From the NCBI RefSeq assembly GCF_900111075.1, contig NZ_FOFZ01000002.1:1-64000 (forward strand): a stretch of DNA of 64,000 nucleotides. The letters are read 5' to 3'. The translations under genes and the position numbers were made by a program. Origin of the DNA: Flavobacterium frigoris. Lineage in GTDB: Bacteria; Bacteroidota; Bacteroidia; Flavobacteriales; Flavobacteriaceae. The notes beneath the pieces were generated by a model. The model ran no database searches, had not been told where the DNA came from, and saw nothing but the letters and a program-made list of their open reading frames with translations. This document shows positions 16,771-26,119 of the stretch, piece by piece (the stretch's first letter is position 1; each line of letters begins with the position of its first letter).

Positions 16771-17160
16771 TTTAAAATCTTTATAATCGCGGATATAATC
16801 AGCTTCATCGAATACCGCTGAAGACATAACCAAACAAACGGCTCCCGAAGAAAAGTTTTCTAATTCTCTCCAAATCCCGTCTACTATCAACAATCCCATA
16901 TTAGGTTTATTGAGTGTCATCACTTTTTTAGACTTTCCATCTTTTAATACCACATCAAAACTACCGCTTAGTGCGATTAAAAACTCTTGCTGCTCCATAT
17001 GGCAATGGCCTCCTCTTCTACTTCCGCCAGGCACATCATATAAATAATATACTCTTTTTGCGTCAAAAGGGATAGTGTCTCCTTCAATTACCGAAAGATT
17101 ACCTCTACGATCTTTAATTTTTGGAATTTTAATAAATTGAACGTCGTTATTAGTTGTCAT
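16753..17160 (-). CDS. fdtA: FdtA/QdtA-type sugar 3,4-ketoisomerase (cupin)
   Basis: 135 residues, the usual size for WxcM-like cupins. The N-terminus has IKIPKIKDRRGNLSVIEG; the active-site strand RRGGHCHMEQQEFLIAL carries the two histidines typical of FdtA, and VYYLYDVPGGS and GLLIVDGIWRELENFS complete the fold. FdtA turns dTDP-4-keto-6-deoxyglucose into its 3-keto isomer, the substrate for an FdtB-type aminotransferase such as the one at 20698-21852. The gene overlaps the upstream GT4 gene by 11 nt, so they are cotranscribed. Whether the product has gluco (QdtA) or galacto (FdtA) configuration is not decidable here. Confidence 0.8.
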   Translation of the reverse strand: MTTNNDVQFIKIPKIKDRRGNLSVIEGDTIPFDAKRVYYLYDVPGGSRRGGHCHMEQQEFLIALSGSFDVVLKDGKSKKVMTLNKPNMGLLIVDGIWRELENFSSGAVCLVMSSAVFDEADYIRDYKDFKLFKNR

Positions 17161-18247
17161 TGTTTTTGTTTAAAATGGATTCCCATTGTTTTGAAATCGT
17201 TTCTATAGATAAATGTGCTACACTTTTAGCGGCATTTTTTTCACAAAAAGCATACAACTCGCGATCTGAAATCATACGGTTAAAAGCAGCTGCGAGAGTA
17301 ATAGCATTGTAATTTTCCACCAACAAGCCATTATACTCATCAATGACTATTTCTTTTGGTCCTGAATTACAATCCACAGCGACAACCGGTATGCCTAAAG
17401 CTAAGGACTCTATAATCGACATTGGAAAACCTTCGTAATGACTCGTTAAAACCGTAAATCTAGCATTTTGAACAATATCAAACGGATTGCTATTAAAAGG
17501 CAAAATTATCACATAGTCTTCTAGTTGAAATTCTTTAATCGAATCTTGAATCTTGTTTAAGTCGGGACCATCTCCCAAAAGGAATAGTTGAAATCCCTGT
17601 AAAAACAATTTTGAAATAAAAAAAGCTTCAAGCATTAAGCTGAAATTCTTTACTTTTTCTTCAAATCGCCCAAAAAACAAGATGTAATCTACGGTAGTCG
17701 CAGTATCCTTACTAATTTGTATTCTAGAAAAGTCAAAAGGATTATGAATTGTCTTGGTATTCTTTAAATCAAATTTCAGCTTCACCTCTTTTTCAATAGC
17801 ACCAGAAACACATACTATCTTAGCTGCCTTTCGATACAAAAACTGAGACCAAAATACAGACTTTGGAAAGTAGTTTTCTAATTTAAAACTATGAACGATA
17901 ACTATCTTTTTTCTCCCTCCATAAATCCAATTCGTAATTATTTCTCTTAACAAATTATTCCTAGGTCTATTATCGATGATACAACTAATCTGTTTCTCCT
18001 TTAAATAGCGATTCAATAGAAACCCCTTTTTTATTTTCTTAAAAAAAGGAAATCGACTTTCAGTATCTATTCCCAAATTCAACAACTCACCTGCATATTC
18101 ATAGTCAACGGCATCATTTATAATGATAGTATGCACTTCGATATTTAAATTTTCCAACATAAAACTCAACAACGAAGCAAATTTTTCCGCTCCCCCATTT
18201 CCTAATGAGGTCGAAATTATAGCGACTTTATTTGTGTTTTTTATCAT
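17150..18247 (-). CDS. Glycosyltransferase family 4
   Basis: 365 residues, GT-B fold. The N-terminal VAIISTSLGNGGAEKFASLL is the classic GT4 opening with the acceptor glycine loop; the C-terminal domain begins ILFFGRFEEKVKNFSLMLEA and has the donor-binding motif HYEGFPMSIIESLALGIPVV (E-x7-E). It probably uses a nucleotide sugar to extend the surface polysaccharide on the cytoplasmic face. It is cotranscribed with the FdtA-type gene (11-nt overlap) and divergent from the gene at 18289 through a 41-nt region holding a shared palindromic promoter. Confidence 0.9.
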   Translation of the reverse strand: MIKNTNKVAIISTSLGNGGAEKFASLLSFMLENLNIEVHTIIINDAVDYEYAGELLNLGIDTESRFPFFKKIKKGFLLNRYLKEKQISCIIDNRPRNNLLREIITNWIYGGRKKIVIVHSFKLENYFPKSVFWSQFLYRKAAKIVCVSGAIEKEVKLKFDLKNTKTIHNPFDFSRIQISKDTATTVDYILFFGRFEEKVKNFSLMLEAFFISKLFLQGFQLFLLGDGPDLNKIQDSIKEFQLEDYVIILPFNSNPFDIVQNARFTVLTSHYEGFPMSIIESLALGIPVVAVDCNSGPKEIVIDEYNGLLVENYNAITLAAAFNRMISDRELYAFCEKNAAKSVAHLSIETISKQWESILNKNNDN

Positions 18248-18264
18248 TCCTGTCTAAAAGTAAA

Positions 18265-18281
18265 TATATTTGTCAAATATA
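18265..18281. promoter_or_regulatory. Overlapping divergent promoter boxes forming a palindrome
   Basis: TATATTTGTCAAATATA is a perfect 17-nt palindrome. It holds one -7 box per strand: TATATTTG at 18265-18272 for the plus gene and its mirror at 18274-18281 for the minus gene. Predicted start sites lie within the opposite box, so both promoters cannot be occupied at once. No -33 TTG is clear. Confidence 0.5.
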
Positions 18282-18288
18282 CATATAA

Positions 18289-19425
18289 ATGAAAGTTTTA
18301 CTTGTTGGCGAATTTAGTAGGTTACATAACTCCCTTAAAGAAGGCTTGCAGGAATTGGGTCATGAAGTTTCCATTGTAGGACACCAAGATGGCTTTAAAA
18401 ATTATCCAATTGATTACCCAATTAAAAAAAAATGGGACAACGGTTTTTTAAAAAAATTAAAAGTCGGAATTCATTTGCTGTCTGGTTTTGATGTCAGCTC
18501 GTATTTGACCTACCGCCAATTTAAAAAGAATCAAAATCACTTCGCCGGTTATGATGTCTTACAGCTTATCAATGAAAACAGCTTTTATTGCAACTATTTT
18601 TATGAAAAGAAAATCCTGAAACATCTATTCAAAAACAACTCCAAAACTTTCTTATTATCTTCTGGTTATGACTATTTAAACGTAAAATATTGCTTTGAAA
18701 CCCCCAACTTTAAATCGGTAATTCAAGCTTATTTATTAGGTCGAATTAGTACTAAAAGTTTTGAAAACGTATTGAAATTCAAAACAAAATCGTTTAAGAA
18801 ACTTCATCAATTAATTTACTCAAACATTGAAGGCATTATTGCCTCTGATCTGGATTATCATTTTCCTTTACTTCAAAATTCAAAATATTTAGGTCTAATT
18901 CCTAACCCAATCAACACCAACAAAATTGATTTTCAACCATTAGAAATCGAAGATAAACTTATCATTTTTCACGGAATCAACACCGCAAATTATCACAAGA
19001 AAGGAAATGATTTTTTCGAAAAAGCCTTAAAAATAATTGAGTCTAAATACGGGAACAAAGTAGAAATTATTACAACACGAGATGTTCCTTATGCCGCCTA
19101 CATTAATTCCTATAATAAAGCGCATATTTTACTAGATCAAACGTATGCTCACGACCAAGGCTACAATGCCTTAGAGGCCATGGCTAAAGGAAAGGTGGTT
19201 TTTACGGGCGCAGAGCAGCAATTCATAGAGCATTACAACCTGTCTGCTAAAGTAGCCATCAATACCATCGCTGATGTGGATTATCTAGTCAACGAACTGT
19301 CTTTTTTAATTGAAAACCCCAATGAAATTATTGCAATTGGTAAACGTGCCAGAGCATTTATAGAGAAGGAGCATGATTATATCAAAATTGCTGAACGGTA
19401 CATAAAAACCTGGTCCGAAAGCTAA
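18289..19425 (+). CDS. Glycosyltransferase, group-1-like
   Basis: 378 residues. MKVLLVGEFSRLHNSLKEGL is a GT-B N-terminus and the C-terminal part (LIIFHGINTANYHKKG, then DQTYAHDQGYNALEAMAKG with a GlnGlyTyr donor-loop pattern) is that of a diverged family 1/4 transferase. No membrane segment. It stands alone on the plus strand inside the minus-strand glycan run and its stop overlaps the stop of the flippase gene by 4 nt. It is likely to add a sugar to the same repeat unit as its neighbours; specificity is unknown. Confidence 0.75.
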   Translation: MKVLLVGEFSRLHNSLKEGLQELGHEVSIVGHQDGFKNYPIDYPIKKKWDNGFLKKLKVGIHLLSGFDVSSYLTYRQFKKNQNHFAGYDVLQLINENSFYCNYFYEKKILKHLFKNNSKTFLLSSGYDYLNVKYCFETPNFKSVIQAYLLGRISTKSFENVLKFKTKSFKKLHQLIYSNIEGIIASDLDYHFPLLQNSKYLGLIPNPINTNKIDFQPLEIEDKLIIFHGINTANYHKKGNDFFEKALKIIESKYGNKVEIITTRDVPYAAYINSYNKAHILLDQTYAHDQGYNALEAMAKGKVVFTGAEQQFIEHYNLSAKVAINTIADVDYLVNELSFLIENPNEIIAIGKRARAFIEKEHDYIKIAERYIKTWSES

Positions 19426-20696
19426 AATAAGCTTTTCCTAAAATAAACCCCAAGCACCACTAAGTATACGAAATACGTCAAGGCATGCGCCATTACAATC
19501 CCTTCTAACCCATAAATTGAGACTAAGAATATACTGGAGAAGTAATTGATAGAAAGAGATAATAATTCAGTAAAAATAAAGGCTGCTGTAAGTTTTTTAG
19601 CAAAAAACTGATAGCCTAAAATCAACGAGGCCACTTTTAACACATCTCCTACTAACTGCCAAAAGAACAAAGTGGTCACCGGTAAAAACTCCTGCGTAAA
19701 AAGTAATTTTACAATATAAAAACGTAAAAAATAAACAATAGTCACCCCTACAATAAAAACAGGTAATATCCATTTATAATAACTCCAAAAAACGATTTTC
19801 GTTTCTTGATTATTTTTTACGACAGCAAGTTTAGGTAAAAAATAAACTGTCAAAATAGTACTTGCAAAAAGCATATAATATGTCGAAATACGCATCATCG
19901 TTTCCCAATAGCCCGCCTGGTTATAATCGAGCGTTTGAATAATATTATTTCGTATCGCAAGAAAAACTAAAGGTCCTAAAACGGATGAAACCAATGCCAT
20001 TAATGAATAGGAAGACAAATTCTTTATGATCGCGAAATCAAAATCACTACGGCTGATTGATTTAAAAACATCAATTTCTTTGTTGACAAAATAGAAACTG
20101 ACAAAAAATAATAAAGCCGGTGAAACAACAATCGCTAATAATGCTCCAAAGGTTCTATACTCCAAAATTAAAGCTATCGAAACTAGCAATCCGATAGCAT
20201 TTCCGATACTGTTAATCCAAATCACCCTTTTAAAGCTACCCAAACCATTGAGAACGGAAATTAAAAAGATGGAGATGACATACCAGGGCAAGGCCAATGC
20301 TAATGCTCTGAAAATAGACTTATATTGGTAATTATTTCCAAATATTTCTTGGTTCCAAAATGCGGCAAATAAAAATAAAACGCCGCTTAAGAGAATAGCA
20401 ACAACAACTAAACTTATAAAAATAGTGGACAATAATTTTTGAAGACGCGGCTTTTCTTCTTTAATCTCGGCTACATATTTCACAATTCCGTTTTGGAAAC
20501 CCAAAGTAGAAATACTTTCTACTGAAGTCATAAAGTTTCTGAGATTCCCAACTAAAGCCATGCCACTTGGCCCAACAAAAACAGCTAGCAATTTAGACGT
20601 AACTAACCCAATTCCAATTTTTAATATAATGCTTAAGCTATTTAAAGAACTTATTTTAAACAGCTGTGATCGGTATATTTTTTTCAAAACTTCCAA
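19422..20696 (-). CDS. wzx: Polysaccharide repeat-unit flippase (Wzx/O-antigen translocase)
   Basis: 424 residues with about 12 membrane segments and short loops. The start SQLFKISSLNSLSIILKI, followed by GPSGMALVGNLRNF, is typical of the Wzx group related to WzxE/RfbX in the MOP superfamily. It would move undecaprenyl-linked repeat units across the inner membrane. The start is 1 nt past the stop of the aminotransferase gene upstream, so it is cotranscribed with the sugar-modification genes. No Wzy polymerase is seen in the window; it may lie elsewhere or the glycan may be transferred differently. Confidence 0.85.
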   Translation of the reverse strand: MEVLKKIYRSQLFKISSLNSLSIILKIGIGLVTSKLLAVFVGPSGMALVGNLRNFMTSVESISTLGFQNGIVKYVAEIKEEKPRLQKLLSTIFISLVVVAILLSGVLFLFAAFWNQEIFGNNYQYKSIFRALALALPWYVISIFLISVLNGLGSFKRVIWINSIGNAIGLLVSIALILEYRTFGALLAIVVSPALLFFVSFYFVNKEIDVFKSISRSDFDFAIIKNLSSYSLMALVSSVLGPLVFLAIRNNIIQTLDYNQAGYWETMMRISTYYMLFASTILTVYFLPKLAVVKNNQETKIVFWSYYKWILPVFIVGVTIVYFLRFYIVKLLFTQEFLPVTTLFFWQLVGDVLKVASLILGYQFFAKKLTAAFIFTELLSLSINYFSSIFLVSIYGLEGIVMAHALTYFVYLVVLGVYFRKSLF

Positions 20697-20697
20697 A

Positions 20698-21852
20698 TCA
20701 ATATTTATTTAAAATTGCTATAATTAAAGTCACTTCTTCATCTGTCAAAACAGGACTTATAGGTAAACTCAATACCGTTTCATGTATTATTTCGGTAATA
20801 GGAAAAGACAGATCATTCCATTCAGATAACGCTTTTTGTTTATGCGGAGGAACTGGATAATGAATTACGGTCTGTATTCCATTTTCATGTAAATACTTTT
20901 GTAATTCCGCTCTTTTTTCTGTTCGAATCACAAACAAATGGAAGACATGATTATTTGAAGAATCCCATTTGGGCAACATTATTTTATCGTTTTTAATTTC
21001 TGCCAAATACCTTCTCGCAATCCTTCTACGTTGTTCATTTTCAGCATCTAAATGCGGTAATTTCACATTTAAAAAAGCGGCTTGCAACTCATCTAACCTT
21101 GAATTTACTCCCGCATACTCATTGTAGTATTTGGTTTCTGAACCATAATTACGAAGTGAAAATACGATTTTGGCTAATGCCGAATCATTCGTAATTATCG
21201 CACCACCATCCCCCAACGCTCCCAGATTTTTTCCAGGATAAAAACTGTACGCAGAAGCCCCCCCCGCCCCCGAACGGGGAGCTAGTAAAATTGCGAAATT
21301 ATCATCCGATTGTGTTTTGGAATTTGGAATTTGGAAATTATAATTTGCTACCGCTCCATGAGCTTGAGCGGCATCTTCGACTACCAGCAAATTATGTTTA
21401 GCTGCAATAGTATTTATAGCATCCATTTCGGCTAATTGTCCATATAAGTGAACGGCCAAAATTGCTTTTGTCTTCAGAGTGATTTTTTCTACGATTAAAT
21501 CTGGATTGATGTTATAAGTGTCCAACTTTGGCTCGACCAAAACCGGAATCAAACCTGCTTCTAAAATTGCCAGAATACTCGCGATATACGTATTGGCAGG
21601 AACGATGACTTCATCGCCTTTTTGTAATTTCTCCAACTGAATATAGCCTTTAAAAATCAGCGTTAAGGCATCAAAACCATTCCCAACTCCGATGCAGTGT
21701 TTTGCTTTACAAAAAGTAGCAAAATTAAATTCAAATTCTTTTACTTCATTCCCTAATATATACCATCCACTTGCTAAAACCAATTTCAATTTCTCTTGAA
21801 AAGCTGTTTCATAAGGCTCATTTATTTTCTTTAAATCAAGGAATGGTATCAT
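20698..21852 (-). CDS. fdtB: DegT/DnrJ/EryC1/StrS sugar aminotransferase, FdtB-like
   Basis: 384 residues. It starts [14 protein letters not shown] as in FdtB/Qdt[15 protein letters not shown] binds the cofactor phosphate, [11 protein letters not shown] holds the PLP-pyridine aspartate (Asp160) and [16 protein letters not shown] holds the Schiff-base lysine (Lys208). It would aminate the 3-keto sugar made by the FdtA-type enzyme, giving dTDP-3-amino-3,6-dideoxyhexose. It overlaps the acyltransferase gene by 4 nt. Residues about 168-199, between the aspartate and the lysine, are replaced by an unusual in-frame segment (21256-21351). Both catalytic residues remain, so activity is likely. Confidence 0.85.
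   Translation of the reverse strand: MIPFLDLKKINEPYETAFQEKLKLVLASGWYILGNEVKEFEFNFATFCKAKHCIGVGNGFDALTLIFKGYIQLEKLQKGDEVIVPANTYIASILAILEAGLIPVLVEPKLDTYNINPDLIVEKITLKTKAILAVHLYGQLAEMDAINTIAAKHNLLVVEDAAQAHGAVANYNFQIPNSKTQSDDNFAILLAPRSGAGGASAYSFYPGKNLGALGDGGAIITNDSALAKIVFSLRNYGSETKYYNEYAGVNSRLDELQAAFLNVKLPHLDAENEQRRRIARRYLAEIKNDKIMLPKWDSSNNHVFHLFVIRTEKRAELQKYLHENGIQTVIHYPVPPHKQKALSEWNDLSFPITEIIHETVLSLPISPVLTDEEVTLIIAILNKY
21256..21351 (-). repeat. In-frame repeat-derived insertion in the aminotransferase gene
   Basis: On the minus strand this segment combines an iterated attccaaattcc-type AT-rich sequence with a short, very GC-rich stretch (ccccgttcgggggcgggg). It encodes about 32 residues ([12 protein letters not shown]... 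to ...[10 protein letters not shown]) at the place where family members have a short KGKKVGNLGDA-like loop. Similar short direct repeats occur between genes in this window (51603-51653, 56180-56259). Confidence 0.5.
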
Positions 21853-22799
21853 ATAAGATTCATTTTATAAAAATCCTGACTGTAAACAGAGCAACCCAAT
21901 TCTTCTTTTTGTTTCAAAAGTCCAGCATGGTATCCTTTTTCATTATCTTCATTAACAATTCCCATATCGAAAAAAAGTTTACCTTCTCTCTTGTATTTTT
22001 TAATTAAAGTAATGAATAAAAAATCCAATGCACGCAACTCCTCCCCTTTTTTGGTTGTAGCTCCGTATTGTGATTTCACTACTGTATCCGTTTCAAACAG
22101 TGTTATTCCTGCAATTATATCATTGTTATAATACACAGAAAACTGTTTGATATTATTAAGAAAGTTGTTCTTTAACTTTGTTATTTCTTGTATTGTATGA
22201 ACTGGTTTAGCATTATATTTCTCCCATAATCTTGGCTCCAAAACCAATTTCCAAAAAGCTTCCAATTGATCTTCTTCGACTATTTCTAAATCGGGATCTT
22301 CCATTTTCCTCAAATGCTTTAATTTGCTTTTTGAAATTGTTAATGGCAGTGCTAAATTTATGGCCATATTCATCTCTTTTTTATCTAGAAATGCTCCCTT
22401 TTTAAGTAGAAAAAAATCTATTTCATGATTTCCCCCAGAAGTATAAAAAGAAGGAATGGGTTTAAAATAAAAAAAACGCACCCTTTTCTCTTTAAAAAAA
22501 GATAAAATGGCGTCAATAATATCAGTTACTTTTTCGCTATTTATTTTAGAAGTATAAACTACCCCGCCATAAGTCAAACCTTGATGAGAATACACGGTCT
22601 CTCCAACTCTGTTTGCAGGTAATACCGCAATAAGTTTGTCTTCTTCAAAAACCAATAAGGAATAATCTTGAAATCGATCTGAATGGTATTCCATGAAATC
22701 CCGATGAAAAAGAAAAGTTGCATTTTTGGCTTTGCTTATAAAAGCATTCCAATTTGCATAATCGCTACCTTGATATTGTTTGACGTAATAATTTTTCAC
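21849..22799 (-). CDS. FemAB/GNAT-like acyltransferase of the glycan locus
   Basis: 316 residues. The C-terminal two-thirds have the layout of a double-GNAT (FemAB/PEP-CTERM GNAT) protein: [20 protein letters not shown], then [16 protein letters not shown] and [20 protein letters not shown], followed by [19 protein letters not shown]. It is soluble. The 4-nt overlap with the aminotransferase gene indicates a shared transcript. In the Fdt pathway an N-acetyltransferase (FdtC, a hexapeptide-repeat protein) acts next; none is visible, so this enzyme could acylate the new amino group with an acetyl or aminoacyl donor. That role is inference. Confidence 0.65.
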   Translation of the reverse strand: MKNYYVKQYQGSDYANWNAFISKAKNATFLFHRDFMEYHSDRFQDYSLLVFEEDKLIAVLPANRVGETVYSHQGLTYGGVVYTSKINSEKVTDIIDAILSFFKEKRVRFFYFKPIPSFYTSGGNHEIDFFLLKKGAFLDKKEMNMAINLALPLTISKSKLKHLRKMEDPDLEIVEEDQLEAFWKLVLEPRLWEKYNAKPVHTIQEITKLKNNFLNNIKQFSVYYNNDIIAGITLFETDTVVKSQYGATTKKGEELRALDFLFITLIKKYKREGKLFFDMGIVNEDNEKGYHAGLLKQKEELGCSVYSQDFYKMNLI

Positions 22800-22834
22800 T
22801 ATTAATTTTTAGACTTTGTGAAAGTAATCATTTT

Positions 22835-23437
22835 TTACTCGTTTTCTAAAGTGGGCAAATACCATTTGAATTTCACCGCCATTAAACGAACTGAAATAAT
22901 TACCAATGAGGTTATTAAGTATAAAATATCATTCTCTAAATTGAATTTTTTTAGAATAAAAAAAACAATTCCGCCCAAGATACAAATAGTAGCATAAATT
23001 TCTTTTCTGAAAATTACCGGGATTTCAGTACATAAAATATCTCGAATAACACCTCCAAAACAAGCAGTCATGGTTCCTAAAGCAATGCAAACTGCAGGGT
23101 GTAGCCCAATATTAATTCCTTTTTCGAGACCAATCAAAGTAAAAACCCCAAGTCCAATCGTATCGAATAATAATAGCGACGTGCGAAGTCGGTCGAATTT
23201 CTTTCTAAATACTAGGGCTAAAACAAAGGCGATGCCTATCACGTATACGTACTCTAAATTAAGCATCCATCCCACAGGTGTGCTCCCAATCATCACATCG
23301 CGCAAGGTTCCTCCACCTACTGCTGTTACAAAGGCAATAATAAATACACCAAAAAGATCAAGCTTTTTACTCATAGCAGTCAACGCTCCCGACAAAGCAA
23401 AAGCAATTGTTCCTATAATATCCAATAAATGAAACAT
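22835..23437 (-). CDS. TRIC-family (UPF0126) membrane channel
   Basis: 200 residues from the ATG at 23437; an upstream TTG frame to 23581 adds an unrelated leader. About seven membrane segments in two similar halves, each with a glycine-rich kink: IIGTIAFALSGALTAMSK with AVGGGTLRDVMIG, and LGTMTACFGGVIRDIL. This is the UPF0126/YadS pattern of prokaryotic trimeric intracellular cation channels, which conduct K+ and other monovalent cations. It is separated by 35 nt from the glycan locus and probably unrelated to it. Confidence 0.85.
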   Translation of the reverse strand: MFHLLDIIGTIAFALSGALTAMSKKLDLFGVFIIAFVTAVGGGTLRDVMIGSTPVGWMLNLEYVYVIGIAFVLALVFRKKFDRLRTSLLLFDTIGLGVFTLIGLEKGINIGLHPAVCIALGTMTACFGGVIRDILCTEIPVIFRKEIYATICILGGIVFFILKKFNLENDILYLITSLVIISVRLMAVKFKWYLPTLENE

Positions 23438-23647
23438 GATTTTTATGAATTTAAATTGAGGAAATCGTATTGTTTTCTCTAAAACAATTGCCGCAAAATT
23501 AAAGAAAAATACTGGCGTAAAGTAGTTCTGACAAACATATCTATCGAATCGCTTTCTAGATTTACAAATATTCTGTTTCAAATTTTTAAAACTGCCTGTT
23601 CTCTATGTATCTTTGTTTCCTAAATAATAATTAAATTTTAGAATATC

Positions 23648-24433
23648 TTGAAACAAATCACTTCAATTCAAAATCCATTCATAAAATCTTTGGTATTATT
23701 ACAAGAAAAAGCTAAAAACCGCAAGCAAACAGGCACTTTCTTAATAGAAGGAAAACGCGAAATTTCCTTGGCACTAAAAGGAGGTTACGAAATAGAAACC
23801 ATTCTATTTTATCCTGAAATTTGCACTGAAATTGAAGCGAAAAAAATATCAAGAACTACCGAGCTGATTGAAATCAACAAAGAGGTTTTTCAAAAGCTGG
23901 CGTATCGCGATACTACTGAGGGTATTTTGGCTATAGCCAAAATAAAATCGCAACAACTGTCTGATTTAAAGTTATCAGACAACCCATTGATTCTTGTTGC
24001 CGAAGCACCGGAGAAGCCAGGAAACATTGGTGCTTTATTGCGAACTGCAGACGCAGCTAATCTTGATGCCGTAATTATTGCAAATCCAAAAAGTGATCTT
24101 TATAACCCAAATATTGTTCGCTCCAGTGTAGGCTGTTTGTTCACAAACCAAATTGCAACAGGAACGACAGCAGAAATAATTACTTTCCTAAAAGAAAAAA
24201 AAATCAATTTCTATTGTGCGACTTTACAGAATTCAACGTCTTATCATACAGTAGATTACACTACACCAACAGCGCTAGTTGTAGGTACGGAAGCAACAGG
24301 TCTGACGCAAGATTGGCGTGATGCTGCCACACAAAATATTATAATCCCAATGCAGGGCGAAATCGACAGTATGAATGTTTCAGTTGCTGCAGCAATATTG
24401 ATTTTTGAAGCTAAAAGGCAAAGAGGGTTTTAA
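23648..24433 (+). CDS. TrmH-family (SpoU) RNA 2'-O-methyltransferase
   Basis: 261 residues; the only reasonable start is TTG at 23648. The N-terminal substrate-binding domain has KNRKQTGTFLIEGKREI. The SPOUT knot motifs are clear: EAPEKPGNIGALLRTADAAN, VVGTEATGLTQDW and IPMQGEIDSMNVSVAAAIL. The enzyme methylates a ribose 2'-OH in rRNA or tRNA using S-adenosylmethionine; the target nucleotide is not evident. It begins a plus-strand run that continues with the serine hydrolase 38 nt downstream. Confidence 0.9.
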   Translation: MKQITSIQNPFIKSLVLLQEKAKNRKQTGTFLIEGKREISLALKGGYEIETILFYPEICTEIEAKKISRTTELIEINKEVFQKLAYRDTTEGILAIAKIKSQQLSDLKLSDNPLILVAEAPEKPGNIGALLRTADAANLDAVIIANPKSDLYNPNIVRSSVGCLFTNQIATGTTAEIITFLKEKKINFYCATLQNSTSYHTVDYTTPTALVVGTEATGLTQDWRDAATQNIIIPMQGEIDSMNVSVAAAILIFEAKRQRGF

Positions 24434-24471
24434 AATTACATTTTTGATTCCACCATTAAACAAATAAGAAT

Positions 24472-26016
24472 ATGAAAAATAAATTATTCGCTCTAATAGC
24501 ATTAATCACAACAACAGTTTCCTTCGGACAAATAACAGAACCGCAAGTGGACGCATTGGTAAACAAAACCTTAACTGCCTTTAATGTCCCCGGAATTGCG
24601 GTAGCGATTATAAAAGACGGAAAAGTAATTCTTGCTAAAGGATATGGAGTAAAATCTATCGATACAAAAGAAAAAGTGGATGCCAATACTTTATTTGGCA
24701 TTGCTTCTAACAGTAAAGCTTTTACAAGCGCATCACTAGCCATATTAGTGGATGAAGGAAAAATAAAATGGGACGATAAAGTCATCAAATACCTTCCTAA
24801 CTTTAAAATGTATAATGATTACGTAACTCAGGAATTCACCATCCGTGATTTATTGACACACAGAAGCGGGCTTGGGCTTGGAGCAGGAGATTTAATGATT
24901 TGGCCTGACGGAAGTAACTTTACAGCTACTGATATTATTCAAAACTTACAATACTTGAAGCCTGTTTCGGCTTTTAGAACTAAATATGATTATGACAATC
25001 TATTATATATTGTTGCTGGCGAAGTGATTCATGTAGTCAGCGGAAAAAGCTGGTGTGATTTTGTTGAGGAGCGTATTATGGCACCACTCGAAATGAATCA
25101 CAGCGCAGCTTCATTTGTTCGCTTAAAAGATTCAACAAATATCATTGCCCCTCACGTACCCATCAATGGAAAGTTAAAAGTGATCAAACGCTACAAAAAC
25201 CAACTTTTTGATGCAGCGGCCGGAATCTATTCTAGTGTGAACGATTTGAGCAAATGGGCAATTATGCAAATGAATAATGGAAAATATGGTCCTGAAAATA
25301 AGCAGTTATTTTCAGAGAAAGAGCATGATGAAATGTGGCAGTTACAAACTATTATTCCAACCAAAACTAGGGCTCCCTACAATACACATTTTAATGGGTA
25401 TGGACTAGGTTGGTTTTTAAGTGATGTAAAAGGATACAAGCAAGTAACACATACTGGTGGACTTGAGGGAATTGTAACACAGACTACTTATATTCCTGAA
25501 TTACAGTTAGGGATTATTGTATTGACAAACCAACAATCAGGTGCCGCATTTAACGCCATTACAAACACCATAAAAGACAGCTATTTAGATATTGTATCAG
25601 ACGATTATGTGACAATATACAGTAACCGTATTAAAGCCAATGAAGAAAGTGCTGATAAAGTGACGGATGAAGTTTGGGCTACGGTTGCCAAAAACAAAAA
25701 AGACAAAGTAAAAGTTGACCTAACTTCAATTACAGGAACGTATCAAGACAAATGGTTTGGAGATGTTGTGATAAGCGAGAAAAAAGGGAGGTTATTTTTT
25801 GAATCGAAACGTTCTTCTCAACTTAGTGGAGAAGTGTTTTTCTATAAAAAAGGAAACTATGTAGTTAAGTGGAATAACGCCTATTTGCATGCTGATGCGC
25901 ATCTCTTTTTTAGCTTTGATGAAAAAGGAAAAGCCCTTACTTTAAAAATGAATCCCATCTCTGATTTAACCGATTTTAGCTATGATTTTCAAGATTTGGA
26001 TTTTATTCGAATCTAA
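24472..26016 (+). CDS. Serine hydrolase, class-C beta-lactamase fold, with DUF3471 tail
   Basis: 514 residues. A signal peptide ends VSFGQ. The Ser-x-x-Lys site is SNSK at 79-82 (IASNSKAFTS), the Tyr-x-Asn site is in YDYDNLLY and the third motif is HTGG. A C-terminal domain from about residue 400 (GTYQDKWFGDVVISEKKG) is DUF3471. Proteins of this build are periplasmic esterases or D-amino-acid peptidases more often than true beta-lactamases. It starts 38 nt after the methyltransferase gene, but the pairing looks incidental. Confidence 0.9.
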   Translation: MKNKLFALIALITTTVSFGQITEPQVDALVNKTLTAFNVPGIAVAIIKDGKVILAKGYGVKSIDTKEKVDANTLFGIASNSKAFTSASLAILVDEGKIKWDDKVIKYLPNFKMYNDYVTQEFTIRDLLTHRSGLGLGAGDLMIWPDGSNFTATDIIQNLQYLKPVSAFRTKYDYDNLLYIVAGEVIHVVSGKSWCDFVEERIMAPLEMNHSAASFVRLKDSTNIIAPHVPINGKLKVIKRYKNQLFDAAAGIYSSVNDLSKWAIMQMNNGKYGPENKQLFSEKEHDEMWQLQTIIPTKTRAPYNTHFNGYGLGWFLSDVKGYKQVTHTGGLEGIVTQTTYIPELQLGIIVLTNQQSGAAFNAITNTIKDSYLDIVSDDYVTIYSNRIKANEESADKVTDEVWATVAKNKKDKVKVDLTSITGTYQDKWFGDVVISEKKGRLFFESKRSSQLSGEVFFYKKGNYVVKWNNAYLHADAHLFFSFDEKGKALTLKMNPISDLTDFSYDFQDLDFIRI

Positions 26017-26119
26017 AAAAAATAACCCTAAAACATCATTGAAAGACCAATCGGAATATTAAATATTAGGTAGAAATTTATCTCTTGCATATTTGCTAAC
26101 TTATAGTTATTTTTAGAAA

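Noticed and set aside
24472..26016. Antibiotic-resistance beta-lactamase
   Set aside because: The fold is class-C-like, but the DUF3471 tail and HTGG motif fit the general serine-hydrolase group rather than AmpC.
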